48,948 nucleotides of DNA from Colidextribacter sp. OB.20 (GTDB taxonomy: Bacteria > Bacillota > Clostridia > Oscillospirales > Oscillospiraceae), in assembly GCF_009911595.1 (NCBI RefSeq), contig NZ_QWKG01000027.1:1-48948 (forward strand). Reading direction: 5' to 3'. Below are positions 10,176 through 19,426 of this stretch, piece by piece. The position numbers and the translations under genes were made by a program. The notes beneath the pieces are model-generated. The model ran no database searches and had not been told where the DNA came from. It saw only the letters and a program-made list of their open reading frames with translations. How positions within the stretch are numbered: position 1 is the stretch's first letter; every line of letters starts with the position of its first letter.

Positions 10176-10460
10176 ATGGCGGGGGAGCTGTGGCAGCTGC
10201 TGGGGCTGTATCTGCTTGTGGTCAACCTGGCGGCCTTCGCGCTGATGGGGGCCGACAAGAGCCGGGCCCGCCGGGGCGCTTGGCGGGTTCCGGAGAGAAC
10301 GCTGTTCCTGCCCGCCCTGCTGGGCGGGGCGCTGGGGGGCACCCTGGGGATGCGGGTCTTTCATCACAAGACAAGGCACTGGTATTTTCGCTGGGGCTTT
10401 CCCCTGCTGTTGGCGCTCCAGCTGGCAGTGCTGGGATGGCTCCAGCTGCGGGGGACATAA
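10176..10460 (+). CDS. DUF1294 membrane protein, 94 aa
   Basis: The protein has the DUF1294 pattern: a first helix LLGLYLLVVNLAAFALMGADKSRA, then WRVPERTLFLPALLGGALGGTLGMRVFHHKTRH, then a last helix. The DK..A...WR.PE..L and HKT elements are conserved in the family, whose function is unknown. Three transmembrane segments are predicted. It is a single-gene unit between ppdK and the HPt/response-regulator pair, followed by a strong hairpin. Confidence 0.88.
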   Translation: MAGELWQLLGLYLLVVNLAAFALMGADKSRARRGAWRVPERTLFLPALLGGALGGTLGMRVFHHKTRHWYFRWGFPLLLALQLAVLGWLQLRGT

Positions 10461-10463
10461 AAG

Positions 10464-10498
10464 AGCCGGCCGGTATCCTCAGGATACCGGCCGGCTTT
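10464..10498. terminator. Convergent terminator hairpin
   Basis: A 16-bp stem built on AGCCGGCCGGTATCC lies between the convergent DUF1294 and response-regulator genes. TTT follows on the plus strand and CTCTTTTATG on the minus strand, so it can work both ways. Confidence 0.75.
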
Positions 10499-10525
10499 GC
10501 GTTTGATGATATTTGATGAGAGGGA

Positions 10526-11716
10526 TCAGCTCCGTTTCCGCCTGCTGTAAAAGAGACTGTTCTTGCCGGCGGACTTGTCGGGCTGGTCTTTGGGGTCCTG
10601 GCGGACGGTGAGAGCCTCACGGACCTGCATCTTCTTCTCCACGTCCTCCACCCGCTTCTGGAGGTGCATGGTGCGGAACACGTTCTCCAGGGGCTTCCGG
10701 GAGGCGTCCACCGCCTTGAGCATGTTGGGGGACAGGGTGCGGCCCACCCGGAGGGAGAGGGCCCGGTAGACCATCTTGAACACGTCGGGCTCGTTCTCAT
10801 ATCGGTCGGCCAGATCGCTGCACACCATGGCGGTGTGCACCAGCTGGGCGGACAGGGGGATCTCGTCCCGGGCCAGGCCGGAGGGGAAGCTGGTGCCGTC
10901 GTAGTTCTTGTGGTGGTATGTGGCCACCTCGGAGCAGTAGGTCATCAGGGGCTCCCACTCGTCGGGGCCGCCCTTGAAGAACTCGCCGCCCAGCTTGGTG
11001 TGCAGGAAGAACTGAGTTCGGCCCGGCTCAGGCTGGTCGGGGCCGGCCCACACAATCTCATCAGGCAGGCCCAGCTGGCCGACCTCCGCGAAGCCGGCGG
11101 CCATGCTGATGAGCTTGGCGTCGTAGGGCAGCAGGCCGGACTCGGGGAAGAGCTCGCTGTAGGCGTTGGACAGGGCGCTGGTGATGATGCGCAGCCGCTG
11201 GATATAGCTGGGGAAGGCGGTGTCGTGGTTCTGACAGAAGCTGAGGAATTTTTTCTGCCACCGCTGGGTGAGCAGCTCCGCCTGTTGGAGAGAAATCTTT
11301 CCGGGAGGCGTATCGGCGTCCTGCTCCTCCTCTGTGCCCCAGTGCTGCTCGATGATGGCCTTGATGCGGGTTTGGGTGGCGATCGGAGCCAGGGGCTTGA
11401 CCAGGAAGTCCACAGCGCCCATCTCCACACCGCGGTAGACCCATTGGGGCTCCGGCTCGGCGGTAAGGAGAATCACGGGAATTTTGGAGCAGCCCTCCAG
11501 CTTATGGATGCGCTCCAGAACGGAGAAGCCGCTGGGACCTCGCTGCAGACAGATGTCCAGCACTACAACAGCGAGGTCCATGACGTTTTTGCGCACCTGA
11601 TCCAGCCCCTCATAGGCGGTGGCGGCGCGGAGGACACGGTAATCTTTTTTGAAGATCTCGTTAAAAATCGCACGATCCAGCTCGGAATCGTCGATAATCA
11701 GCAGGGAATTGCGCAT
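10526..11716 (-). CDS. Response regulator with degenerate HD-GYP-like output domain, 396 aa
   Basis: Residues 1-120 are a receiver domain with IIDDSELDR acidic pocket, phospho-acceptor Asp54 in VVVLDICLQ, Thr85 and Lys107 in DFLVKPLAP. The C-terminal half resembles an HD-GYP cyclic-di-GMP phosphodiesterase: HTKLGGEFF, then ATYHHKNYDGTSFPSGL and EIPLSAQLVHTAMVCSDL. The HHKNYDGTSFPSGL segment corresponds to HHExxDGxGYP, but the E, the G-Y-P and a clear leading HD are altered. It may thus bind rather than cleave the nucleotide, or use another mechanism. It lies 14 bp downstream of the HPt gene in one operon. No histidine kinase is nearby. Confidence 0.82.
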   Translation of the reverse strand: MRNSLLIIDDSELDRAIFNEIFKKDYRVLRAATAYEGLDQVRKNVMDLAVVVLDICLQRGPSGFSVLERIHKLEGCSKIPVILLTAEPEPQWVYRGVEMGAVDFLVKPLAPIATQTRIKAIIEQHWGTEEEQDADTPPGKISLQQAELLTQRWQKKFLSFCQNHDTAFPSYIQRLRIITSALSNAYSELFPESGLLPYDAKLISMAAGFAEVGQLGLPDEIVWAGPDQPEPGRTQFFLHTKLGGEFFKGGPDEWEPLMTYCSEVATYHHKNYDGTSFPSGLARDEIPLSAQLVHTAMVCSDLADRYENEPDVFKMVYRALSLRVGRTLSPNMLKAVDASRKPLENVFRTMHLQKRVEDVEKKMQVREALTVRQDPKDQPDKSAGKNSLFYSRRKRS

Positions 11717-11730
11717 GTTCTATGCCCCCC

Positions 11731-12141
11731 TTACTCTGTTTTTTCGCCTTCTTCGGCGGCATGTTCGATCTCCTCGATCTCGCTCAGAGCGGAAGCAAAC
11801 TTTTCACCGGAGGCCTCAATCTCGTCCAGCAGACCCTCCAGCTTGGTGATATTGCGGAATTGGCTGGCCCTGAACTCGGTCAGGCCGGCCTGGGCGGCGT
11901 CGGCGATCTCGGTGATTCCCAGATTGATGGCAAATCCCTTCAGGTTATGGAGGTGAAAATGGAAGGAGTCGGCGTCCTGCTGGGCCAGGGCTCCCCGGAT
12001 GGTGGCCAGATTCAGCTCCTCAGGCAGCCGCTTGATAAATTCCAGGTACAGGTTGTTGTTCCCCATAAGCCGGTCCACCGCGTTGTCCACATCCACATCG
12101 TTGTCCCGCAGGACATTCAGGCAACTCTGCATCTCATCCAT
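11731..12141 (-). CDS. HPt phosphotransfer protein, 136 aa
   Basis: This is a histidine phosphotransfer (HPt) protein. The motif HLHNLKGFAINLGI carries the phosphorylatable His65 in the H-x-L-K-G pattern, on a helical bundle of about 110 residues. The C-terminal tail is very acidic (EIEEIEHAAEEGEKTE). The gene sits directly upstream of the response regulator, so it is its likely phosphodonor within a phosphorelay whose sensor kinase is encoded elsewhere. The start follows AAGGAAAGGAACGACTTATC. An extended -10 promoter lies upstream. Confidence 0.85.
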   Translation of the reverse strand: MDEMQSCLNVLRDNDVDVDNAVDRLMGNNNLYLEFIKRLPEELNLATIRGALAQQDADSFHFHLHNLKGFAINLGITEIADAAQAGLTEFRASQFRNITKLEGLLDEIEASGEKFASALSEIEEIEHAAEEGEKTE

Positions 12142-12214
12142 GATAAGTCGTTCCTTTCCTTGTGATTTTTACGCTCCGGCCGCCTCTCCGGGCGGCTGTC
12201 AGCGAAGCGCCGCT

Positions 12215-12223
12215 ATTATAGCA
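12215..12223 (-). promoter_or_regulatory. Extended -10 promoter of the HPt/response-regulator operon
   Basis: On the minus strand TGCTATAAT (TGn plus a perfect -10) lies about 75 nt upstream of the HPt start. No good -35 is visible at the expected place, which fits an extended -10 promoter. Confidence 0.5.
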
Positions 12224-12298
12224 TAATTTTTTGGACTTTGCTATAGGCAGACGGATTTTTCCTGAGAAAAATCCCAGCGGGCTGTTTGGGGCGCAGAT

Positions 12299-12314
12299 TA
12301 TGAATAAATAACCG
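12299..12314 (+). promoter_or_regulatory. Possible ARG box half-site
   Basis: TATGAATAAATAA resembles half of the ArgR/AhrC operator (TNTGNATWWWWATNCANA), about 85 bp upstream of the argG -35. A second half-site, TCATGCAAAAAAAT, starts near 12381. The match is partial. The divergent 347-bp gap 12142-12488 holds these, both promoters and nothing else obvious. Confidence 0.3.
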
Positions 12315-12396
12315 TTTTATACAGTATAATATTCGTTTTTGGTGAAAATATACGGAAAAATTCGGCACAAAGATGTATAGTCATGCAAAAAAATCC

Positions 12397-12425
12397 TTGC
12401 AATCCGGGCCAAACCGTGATAGACT
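12397..12425 (+). promoter_or_regulatory. Putative argG promoter
   Basis: TTGCAA at 12397-12402 and TAGACT at 12420-12425 are separated by 17 bp. This places transcription start near 12432, with a short leader to the ATG at 12489. Each hexamer matches consensus at four of six positions. Confidence 0.5.
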
Positions 12426-12488
12426 GTCTCCACAATCAGGGCAAAGGCGGAAAAAAGCGCCTTCTGCCGCAATTTGGAGGAAAAAATT

Positions 12489-13703
<1,215 letters not shown>

Positions 13704-13712
13704 AGGACGCAC

Positions 13713-13826
13713 AAAAGGCCCCCTTCGCAAAGGGGGTTGTCAGCGAAGCTGACTGGGGGTTTCTCTGATACGAAAACCCTCCACCACCGCTTCACGGTGG
13801 TCCCCCTCCCTTAAAAAGGGAGGCTT
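13713..13826. repeat. Family-A hairpin repeat, copy 3
   Basis: This element between argG and argH starts AAAAGGCCCCC and ends GGGAGGCTT. It keeps the outline of copies 1 and 2 but has diverged inner hairpins: GTCAGCGAAGCTGAC in place of CCCGGCGAAGCCGGG, and CCACCGCTTCACGGTGG in place of the ATTTG/CAAAT stem. The stems have changed while pairing is kept, so structure appears to be under constraint. Confidence 0.82.
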
Positions 13827-13856
13827 AGAACGCAGAAACGAAAAGGGGAACAAATT

Positions 13857-15242
13857 ATGAAGCTATGGGCCGGACGGTTCCAGAAGGAGACCGACACCCT
13901 TGTCAACGATTTTAACTCCTCCATCGACTTTGACGCCCGGCTGTACAGCCAGGACATTGCCGGGTCCATCGCCCACGCCCAGATGCTGGGCAAGTGCGGC
14001 ATCATCGAGGAGCAGGAGGCCGAGACCATTATAGACGGCCTGAAGGCCATCCTGGGCGACATCCAGGCCGGCGGCGTGGAGTTTACCCTGGACAACGAGG
14101 ATATCCACATGAACATCGAGGCCGAGCTCACCCGGCGGGTGGGGGAGGCCGGCAAGCGGCTGCACACCGCCCGGTCCCGGAATGACCAGGTGGCGGTGGA
14201 CACCCGGCTGTATGTGAAGCAGGAGATCCCCGCCATAATTTCCCGGGTGCTGGAGCTGGAGAAGGTGCTGGTCAAAAAGGCCAGGGCCAACCTGGACACC
14301 GTCATGCCCGGCTACACCCACCTCCAGCGGGCTCAGCCCACCACCTTCGGCCATTATATGATGGCCTACGCCAACATGTTCAGGCGGGACATCACCCGGC
14401 TGGAGGACTGCCTGGAGCGGCTGGACGAGTGCCCCCTGGGGGCCGGCGCCCTGGCCGCCTCCACCTACCCGGTGGACCGTTTTGAGACGGCGAAGGCCCT
14501 GGGCTTCAAAAAGCCCACCGACAACTCCATGGACTCGGTGGCCGACCGGGACTACGCCATTGAACTGCTGTCCGCCCTGTCCATCCTGATGATGCATCTT
14601 TCCCGGTTCTCTGAGGAGATCATCCTGTGGTGCTCCTGGGAGTTTCAATATGTGGAGCTGGACGACGCCTACTCCACCGGCTCCTCCATCATGCCCCAGA
14701 AGAAGAACCCCGACGTGGCCGAGCTGGTCCGGGGCAAGACGGGCCGGGTGTACGGCAGCCTGATGACCCTGCTCACCGTGATGAAGGCCCTCCCCCTGGC
14801 CTATAATAAGGACATGCAGGAGGACAAGGAGGCCATCTTCGACGCCATCGACACCGTGGAGCTGTGCCTGCCCGTCTTTGCCGCCATGGTGGACACCCTC
14901 ACCGTCCGGCCTAAGAATATGGCCAGGGCGGCGGCGGGCGGCTTCATCAACGCCACCGACTGCGCCGACTATCTGGTGAAGAAGGGCCTGCCCTTCCGGG
15001 AGGCCTATATGATTGTGGGCCGGCTGGTCAACCAGTGCATCAAGACCGGCGACACCCTGGACACCCTCACCCTCCGGGACTTCCGGGCCATCTCCAAGCT
15101 GTTCGACGCCGACGTGTACGACGCCCTGGCTTTGAAGACCTGCGTCAACGGCCGGAAGGTCTATGGCGGTCCGGCCAGAGAGTCGGTAGAGAAGCAGATT
15201 TCCCTGATTGAGGAGTTCGTGGGGGCCCGGAAGGATGTTTAA
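13857..15242 (+). CDS. argH: Argininosuccinate lyase, 461 aa
   Basis: ArgH splits argininosuccinate into arginine and fumarate. It shows LWAGRFQKETD at the N-terminus, HTARSRNDQV (residues 103-112), the TTFGHYM segment with the catalytic His region, and the fumarase/aspartase-superfamily signature GSSIMPQKKNPD at 275-286, which includes the catalytic serine loop. Length is typical of the homotetrameric enzyme. The ribosome site AAAGGGG precedes the ATG. The last eight bases overlap the start of the next gene, so the two are translationally coupled. Confidence 0.98.
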   Translation: MKLWAGRFQKETDTLVNDFNSSIDFDARLYSQDIAGSIAHAQMLGKCGIIEEQEAETIIDGLKAILGDIQAGGVEFTLDNEDIHMNIEAELTRRVGEAGKRLHTARSRNDQVAVDTRLYVKQEIPAIISRVLELEKVLVKKARANLDTVMPGYTHLQRAQPTTFGHYMMAYANMFRRDITRLEDCLERLDECPLGAGALAASTYPVDRFETAKALGFKKPTDNSMDSVADRDYAIELLSALSILMMHLSRFSEEIILWCSWEFQYVELDDAYSTGSSIMPQKKNPDVAELVRGKTGRVYGSLMTLLTVMKALPLAYNKDMQEDKEAIFDAIDTVELCLPVFAAMVDTLTVRPKNMARAAAGGFINATDCADYLVKKGLPFREAYMIVGRLVNQCIKTGDTLDTLTLRDFRAISKLFDADVYDALALKTCVNGRKVYGGPARESVEKQISLIEEFVGARKDV

Positions 15243-15780
15243 GTTGGAAGATGGGACCAAAATCCTGGACGCGGACCAATTTGTCCTTCCTACAGGGGAA
15301 TTTGACCGGATACAGTTTGTGGCCGTCCGCTTTGTGAAGGACAGAGCACCGGAGAGCTGGAAGGAGTTTGAGGAGGAGGACGGCAACTGGGCTGCCCTCT
15401 CCCCCGAGACCAGGCGGAAGATGACGGAAGAGCTGGAGACCGCCATTGTGGGCGGGAAAGTCCGGGATATCACCCTCAACTTTGACCCCTGGGGCGAGGA
15501 CTACTTCCTGAGCGCCGAGTTTGGCAGCGGCTGGGCGGCCATTCTTTACAACGCCATTGACCAGTGCGCTGCAGCCCCCTGTGACCCGGACCGCCCCGAC
15601 GGCCTGGAGGACGCCACGGTGGACATCGGCGGGCAGACCCCGGTGCCGAAGATGTGCGGGGTGGAGGGACTGGAAAAAGCGGCCCGGATTGTGCTGTATA
15701 TGCTGGAGACGGGCAGGCTTTCGCCGGAGACAAAATGGGCGGTCAATCTGGAGGGCGATTTGCCCTGGCTGTTTTGGTAG
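15235..15780 (+). CDS. Hypothetical protein inside the arginine operon, 181 aa
   Basis: I do not recognise this family. The protein is acidic and soluble, has no signal or membrane segment, and starts MFKLEDGTKILDADQFVLPTGEFDRIQFVAV. It holds conserved-looking strings ESWKEFEEEDGNWAALSPETRRK and DPWGEDYFLSAEFGSGW, and ends DLPWLFW. The ATG overlaps the end of argH by eight bases, and argC begins 22 bases after its stop, so it belongs to the arginine transcript. It may be a cargo gene or a pathway-linked protein. Confidence 0.7.
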   Translation: MFKLEDGTKILDADQFVLPTGEFDRIQFVAVRFVKDRAPESWKEFEEEDGNWAALSPETRRKMTEELETAIVGGKVRDITLNFDPWGEDYFLSAEFGSGWAAILYNAIDQCAAAPCDPDRPDGLEDATVDIGGQTPVPKMCGVEGLEKAARIVLYMLETGRLSPETKWAVNLEGDLPWLFW

Positions 15781-15801
15781 CCCGGGAAGCAGGTGAATGA
15801 T

Positions 15802-16803
15802 ATGGAAAAACCCAAAATTTACATAGACGGCCAGGAGGGCACCACCGGCCTGCAAATTTATGACCGGCTGGGGGAGCGGGACGATATCGAACTGCTCCTC
15901 ATCGACCCGGCCAAGCGGAAGGACACCGCTGAGCGGAAGAAGCTCCTCAACGCCGCCGACCTGGTGTTTCTCTGCCTGCCCGACGGGGCCGCCGTGGAGG
16001 CGGTGTCCCTCATTGAGAATGACAACACCCGGGTGATCGACTGCTCCACCGCCCACCGCATCAATCCCGATTGGGTGTACGGCTTCCCGGAGATGTCCAG
16101 GCTGCACCGTGCGCAGATTGCCGAGGCAAAGCGGGTGACCAACCCCGGCTGTCACGCCACTGGGTTTGTCAGCATTGTCAAGCCTCTGGTGGGCATGGCC
16201 TTGCTGCCTCCCGATGCCGCGCTGACCTGCTTTTCCCTCACTGGGTATTCCGGCGGCGGGAAAAAGATGATCGCCCAGTATGAGCAGGAGCACCGCCCTC
16301 CGGCCTTTTCCAGCCCTGCTCTCTACGGCCTGTTGCAAAACCACAAGCACCTGCCCGAAATGCAGCTGCGCTGCGGGCTGACCACCCCGCCGGTGTTCGT
16401 GCCGGTTGTGGACGACTACTACAAGGGCATGGCGACCACCGTTTCGTTCCATATGTCGCAGCTGCACCATGTCCCGGCCCTGTCGGAGATGCTCCATCTG
16501 TCCCCCCTTCAGACCGTCTGGCACAAGCTACGAGAATTTTATCTCTCAACTGCCGGCGAGGAGGGCATCGTCCGGGTGGAGGGTGACCCCACCGACCCGG
16601 AGAGCGGCGTGGACAGCGGCTTTAAGATTTATGCCAACATGTGGCGGGGCAAGGACATGCTGTCTATTATTGTGACGGGCAACGACAACCAGTTTACCAT
16701 TACCGCTCTCTTTGACAATCTGGGCAAGGGCGCGTCCGGCGCGGCGGTGCAGAACATGAACCTGATGCTGGGCCTTGAGGAGACCAAGGGGCTGAATCTG
16801 TAG
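15802..16803 (+). CDS. argC: N-acetyl-gamma-glutamyl-phosphate reductase, 333 aa
   Basis: ArgC reduces N-acetylglutamyl phosphate to the semialdehyde with NADPH. The active-site string TNPGCHATG places the catalytic cysteine at residue 117, and the N-terminal YIDGQEGTTGLQIYDRL holds the nucleotide loop. At 333 residues it is close to the shorter type of ArgC with the HRINPDWVYGFPE signature. ATG at 15802 is preferred over an in-frame GTG nine bases earlier, because that GTG lies within the ribosome site CAGGTGA. The stop codon TAG is the first triplet of a family-B repeat. Confidence 0.96.
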   Translation: MEKPKIYIDGQEGTTGLQIYDRLGERDDIELLLIDPAKRKDTAERKKLLNAADLVFLCLPDGAAVEAVSLIENDNTRVIDCSTAHRINPDWVYGFPEMSRLHRAQIAEAKRVTNPGCHATGFVSIVKPLVGMALLPPDAALTCFSLTGYSGGGKKMIAQYEQEHRPPAFSSPALYGLLQNHKHLPEMQLRCGLTTPPVFVPVVDDYYKGMATTVSFHMSQLHHVPALSEMLHLSPLQTVWHKLREFYLSTAGEEGIVRVEGDPTDPESGVDSGFKIYANMWRGKDMLSIIVTGNDNQFTITALFDNLGKGASGAAVQNMNLMLGLEETKGLNL

Positions 16804-16914
16804 GGACGCACATTGTGCGCCCGCAGGCGGCCTTTGGCCGCCCGGCATGTAGGGCGTGACCACCGGGCACGCCGCTCCGAAACGAAACGGCGCGCCGAGT
16901 CGTCGCGCCCTACA
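16799..16914. repeat. Family-B palindromic repeat cluster, argC-argJ
   Basis: The cluster starts TGTAGGGACGCACATTGTGC, continues with a second palindrome (GGCGGCCTTTGGCCGCC), and ends with a TGTAGGGCGTGACCACCGGGCACGCC unit facing its inverted mate, which ends GTCGCGCCCTACA. The TAG of argC is inside its first TGTAGGG. Confidence 0.85.
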
Positions 16915-16935
16915 AAATACGAGGAGAATGATACC

Positions 16936-18159
16936 ATGATAAAGGAAATTTCCGGCGGCGTGTGTGCCGCCCAGGGCTTCAAGGCCGCGGGCATCCACTG
17001 CGGTGTGAAGGAGGGCAGCAGCCCCTCCAAGAACGACCTGGCGCTGATCCTGTCTGACAAGGAGTGCACCGCCGCCGGGGTATACACCATGAACCGGGTG
17101 AAGGCGGCCCCCATCTACGTCACCATGGACCACCTGGAGGACGGCACGGCCTGGGGCGTGGTGGCCAACAGCGGCAACGCCAACGCCTGCTGTCCCATGA
17201 GCCACGAGAACGCCGAGGCCATGTGCCTCTTCGCCGCCAAGGCCACCGGCCGGGAGGCGGGGGACTTTGTGGTCTGCTCCACCGGGGTGATCGGCCAGAC
17301 CATCAACATCCAGGCCATCCAGACCGGCCTGCCCAAGGCTGCCGCCGCCCTCAGCGCCGACGGCTCCGACGGGGCCGCCACCGCCATCATGACCACCGAC
17401 ACGGTGAAGAAGGAGTTCGCCGTCTCCTTTGAGCTGGGGGGCAAAACGGTGAAGATCGGGGCCATCGCCAAGGGCTCCGGCATGATACACCCCAACATGG
17501 GCACTATGCTGGCCTTTGTCACCACCGACTGCGCCATCACCACCGAGATGCTCTCCGAGGCCCTCCACGAGGTGACGTCGGTGACCTTCAACCGGGTCAC
17601 CGTGGACGGGGACACCTCCACCAACGACACCTGCGTGGTGCTGGCTAACGGCATGGCGGGCAACGAGCTCATTGAGTGGAAGGACGACAGCTATGAGGCA
17701 TTCAAGGCGGCTCTGGACTGCGTCTGCCGCCATCTGGCCCGGGCCATCGCCGGGGACGGCGAGGGGGCCAGCCGACTGGTCACGTGCAGGATGACCGGGG
17801 CGAGGAGCGAGGAGTCCGCCGAGCGGCTGGCTAAGGCCGTGGTAGGCTCCGCCCTGGTGAAGGCCGCCATGTTCGGCGCCGACGCCAACTGGGGCCGGGT
17901 GCTGTGCGCCATGGGCTACTCCAAGGCCCCCTTCCGCCCCGAGCATGTGGACGTCTCCTTTGAGTCCGCCGCCGGGTCCATCCTGGTGTGCAAGCAGGGG
18001 GACGGTCTGGCCTTTGACGAGGAGCTGGCCAAGAAGGTGCTCACTGAGAAAGAGGTTATCATCGCTGTGGACCTCCACGAGGGAGACGACTCCGCCGAGT
18101 GCTGGGGCTGCGACCTCACCTATGACTATGTGAAGATCAACGGGGATTACCGGACCTGA
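16936..18159 (+). CDS. argJ: Glutamate N-acetyltransferase/ornithine acetyltransferase, 407 aa
   Basis: ArgJ moves the acetyl group from N-acetylornithine back to glutamate, making the pathway cyclic. The autoproteolytic site is visible as GMIHPNMGTMLAF; cleavage would fall between Gly189 and Thr190, exposing Thr190 as nucleophile. Most bacterial relatives have Ala-Thr there; Gly-Thr also occurs. TSTNDTCVVLANG lies in the beta chain. ATG at 16936 follows GAGGAG; an in-frame extension upstream is repeat DNA and is rejected. Whether it can also use acetyl-CoA is not visible, but no argA is in this run. Confidence 0.96.
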   Translation: MIKEISGGVCAAQGFKAAGIHCGVKEGSSPSKNDLALILSDKECTAAGVYTMNRVKAAPIYVTMDHLEDGTAWGVVANSGNANACCPMSHENAEAMCLFAAKATGREAGDFVVCSTGVIGQTINIQAIQTGLPKAAAALSADGSDGAATAIMTTDTVKKEFAVSFELGGKTVKIGAIAKGSGMIHPNMGTMLAFVTTDCAITTEMLSEALHEVTSVTFNRVTVDGDTSTNDTCVVLANGMAGNELIEWKDDSYEAFKAALDCVCRHLARAIAGDGEGASRLVTCRMTGARSEESAERLAKAVVGSALVKAAMFGADANWGRVLCAMGYSKAPFRPEHVDVSFESAAGSILVCKQGDGLAFDEELAKKVLTEKEVIIAVDLHEGDDSAECWGCDLTYDYVKINGDYRT

Positions 18160-18169
18160 GAATGCCCTT

Positions 18170-18219
18170 TGTAGGGGCGGACATTGTCCGCCCGCGGGCG
18201 CGCAATGCGCGCCCCTGCA
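18170..18219. repeat. Family-B palindromic repeat, argJ-argB
   Basis: TGTAGGGGCGGACATTGTCCGCCCG is a near-perfect palindrome and is joined to a second one, GGGCGCGCAATGCGCGCCC. It fills most of the gap between argJ and argB. Confidence 0.85.
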
Positions 18220-18241
18220 TCCTAACTCTGGAGGTTTCCAA

Positions 18242-19099
18242 ATGTCCTTCAACGAAATTGACCGGGCCCAGGTATTGGCCGAGGCCCTGCCCTATATCCA
18301 AAAATACACCGGCAAGACCGTGGTGGTGAAATATGGCGGCAACGCCATGATCTCTCAGGAGCTGCGCCAGGCCGTCATCTCCGACATCATCCTCCTGTCC
18401 CTGGTGGGCGTACGGGTGGTGGTGGTCCACGGCGGCGGGCCGGAAATCAGCCAGATGCTGAAAAAGCTGGGTGTTGAGTCCCGGTTTGTGGACGGCCTGC
18501 GGTACACCGACGAGGCCACCATGGACGTGGTTCAGCAGGTGCTGTGCGGCCGGGTGAACAAGGACCTGGTGTCAACGCTGAACCGCCTGGGAGGCCGGGC
18601 CCTGGGGCTCTGCGGCCTGGACGGGGGCCTGTTCCAGGCCAGGCAGCTGGACGAGAAATACGGCCTGGTGGGGGAGATTGTCAAGGTTGACGCCGCCCCC
18701 GTCTTTGACGCGCTGAACTGCGGCTACATCCCGGTGGTATCCACCGTGGCCCAGGGGGTGGATGCCGAGGTGACCTACAACATCAACGCCGACACCGCCG
18801 CCGCCAAGCTGGCCACCGCCCTGGAGGCGGAGCGGCTGCTCCTCCTCACCGACGTGCGGGGCCTGCTCCGGGACCCCAAGGATGAGAGCACCCTGATTCC
18901 CGAGCTCCAGCTGTCCTCTGTCCCCGCCCTGGAGCGGGAGGGGATCATCTCCGGCGGCATGATTCCAAAAATCGAGTGCTGTGTGGAGAGCGTCCGCTCC
19001 GGCGTAAAATCCGCCGTCATCCTGGACGGCCGGGTGGAGCACTCCATCCTCATCGAGCTGCTGTCTGACGCGGGCATCGGGACCATGCTCACGAACTGA
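18242..19099 (+). CDS. argB: Acetylglutamate kinase, 285 aa
   Basis: ArgB phosphorylates N-acetylglutamate. The amino-acid-kinase fold is clear: VVVKYGGNAM (catalytic Lys30), VVVHGGGPEI (about 61-69), the nucleotide region NADTAAAKLATAL, and the C-terminal GGMIPKIECC. The start follows GGAGGT. It has an N-terminal helix region (RAQVLAEALPYIQKY), as in arginine-sensitive hexameric forms, so feedback inhibition by arginine is plausible. It is flanked by repeat clusters on both sides. Confidence 0.98.
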   Translation: MSFNEIDRAQVLAEALPYIQKYTGKTVVVKYGGNAMISQELRQAVISDIILLSLVGVRVVVVHGGGPEISQMLKKLGVESRFVDGLRYTDEATMDVVQQVLCGRVNKDLVSTLNRLGGRALGLCGLDGGLFQARQLDEKYGLVGEIVKVDAAPVFDALNCGYIPVVSTVAQGVDAEVTYNINADTAAAKLATALEAERLLLLTDVRGLLRDPKDESTLIPELQLSSVPALEREGIISGGMIPKIECCVESVRSGVKSAVILDGRVEHSILIELLSDAGIGTMLTN

Positions 19100-19112
19100 T
19101 ACCGGCTTGTCC

Positions 19113-19403
19113 GTAGGGGCGGATATTATCCGCCCGTGACTACACATCGGACCCGGCGGACAATGTCCGCCCCTACAGTAGGGCGCGACGACCCGGCGCG
19201 CCGCCCTTTCGGATAGATGAGCCTGTTTAGACGGCGGGCCGAGGATTGACCTGTAGGGCGGATAAAATTCGCCCGGGAAACAGGATGGAAAACCGGCGGG
19301 CGGACAATGTCCGCCCCTACAGTAGGGCGCGACGACCCGGCGCGCCGCCTTTCCGGATAGATAAGCCTGTTTAGACGGCGGGCCGAGGTCGTCCCGCCCT
19401 ACA
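19113..19403. repeat. Family-B repeat cluster with 90-bp duplication, argB-argD
   Basis: The 327-bp gap between argB and argD is almost entirely repeats. It opens with GTAGGGGCGGATATTATCC. A 90-bp block (GGCGGACAATGTCCGCC... to GGGCCGAGG) then occurs twice, at 19155-19244 and 19299-19388, with only about three differences. Between them is a degenerate unit TGTAGGGCGGATAAAATTCGCCCG. The cluster ends GTCCCGCCCTACA. Confidence 0.88.
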
Positions 19404-19426
19404 CACCCAGACAAGGAGGTTTTCTT

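Noticed and set aside
12474-12488. TTG start of argG at 12474
   Set aside because: It overlaps the ribosome site used by the ATG at 12489, which also gives the normal N-terminus.
19113-19403. Possible CRISPR array in the repeat-rich gap argB-argD
   Set aside because: The repeats are palindromic and differ in length and spacing, with only two copies of the 90-bp block and no regular spacers or cas genes.
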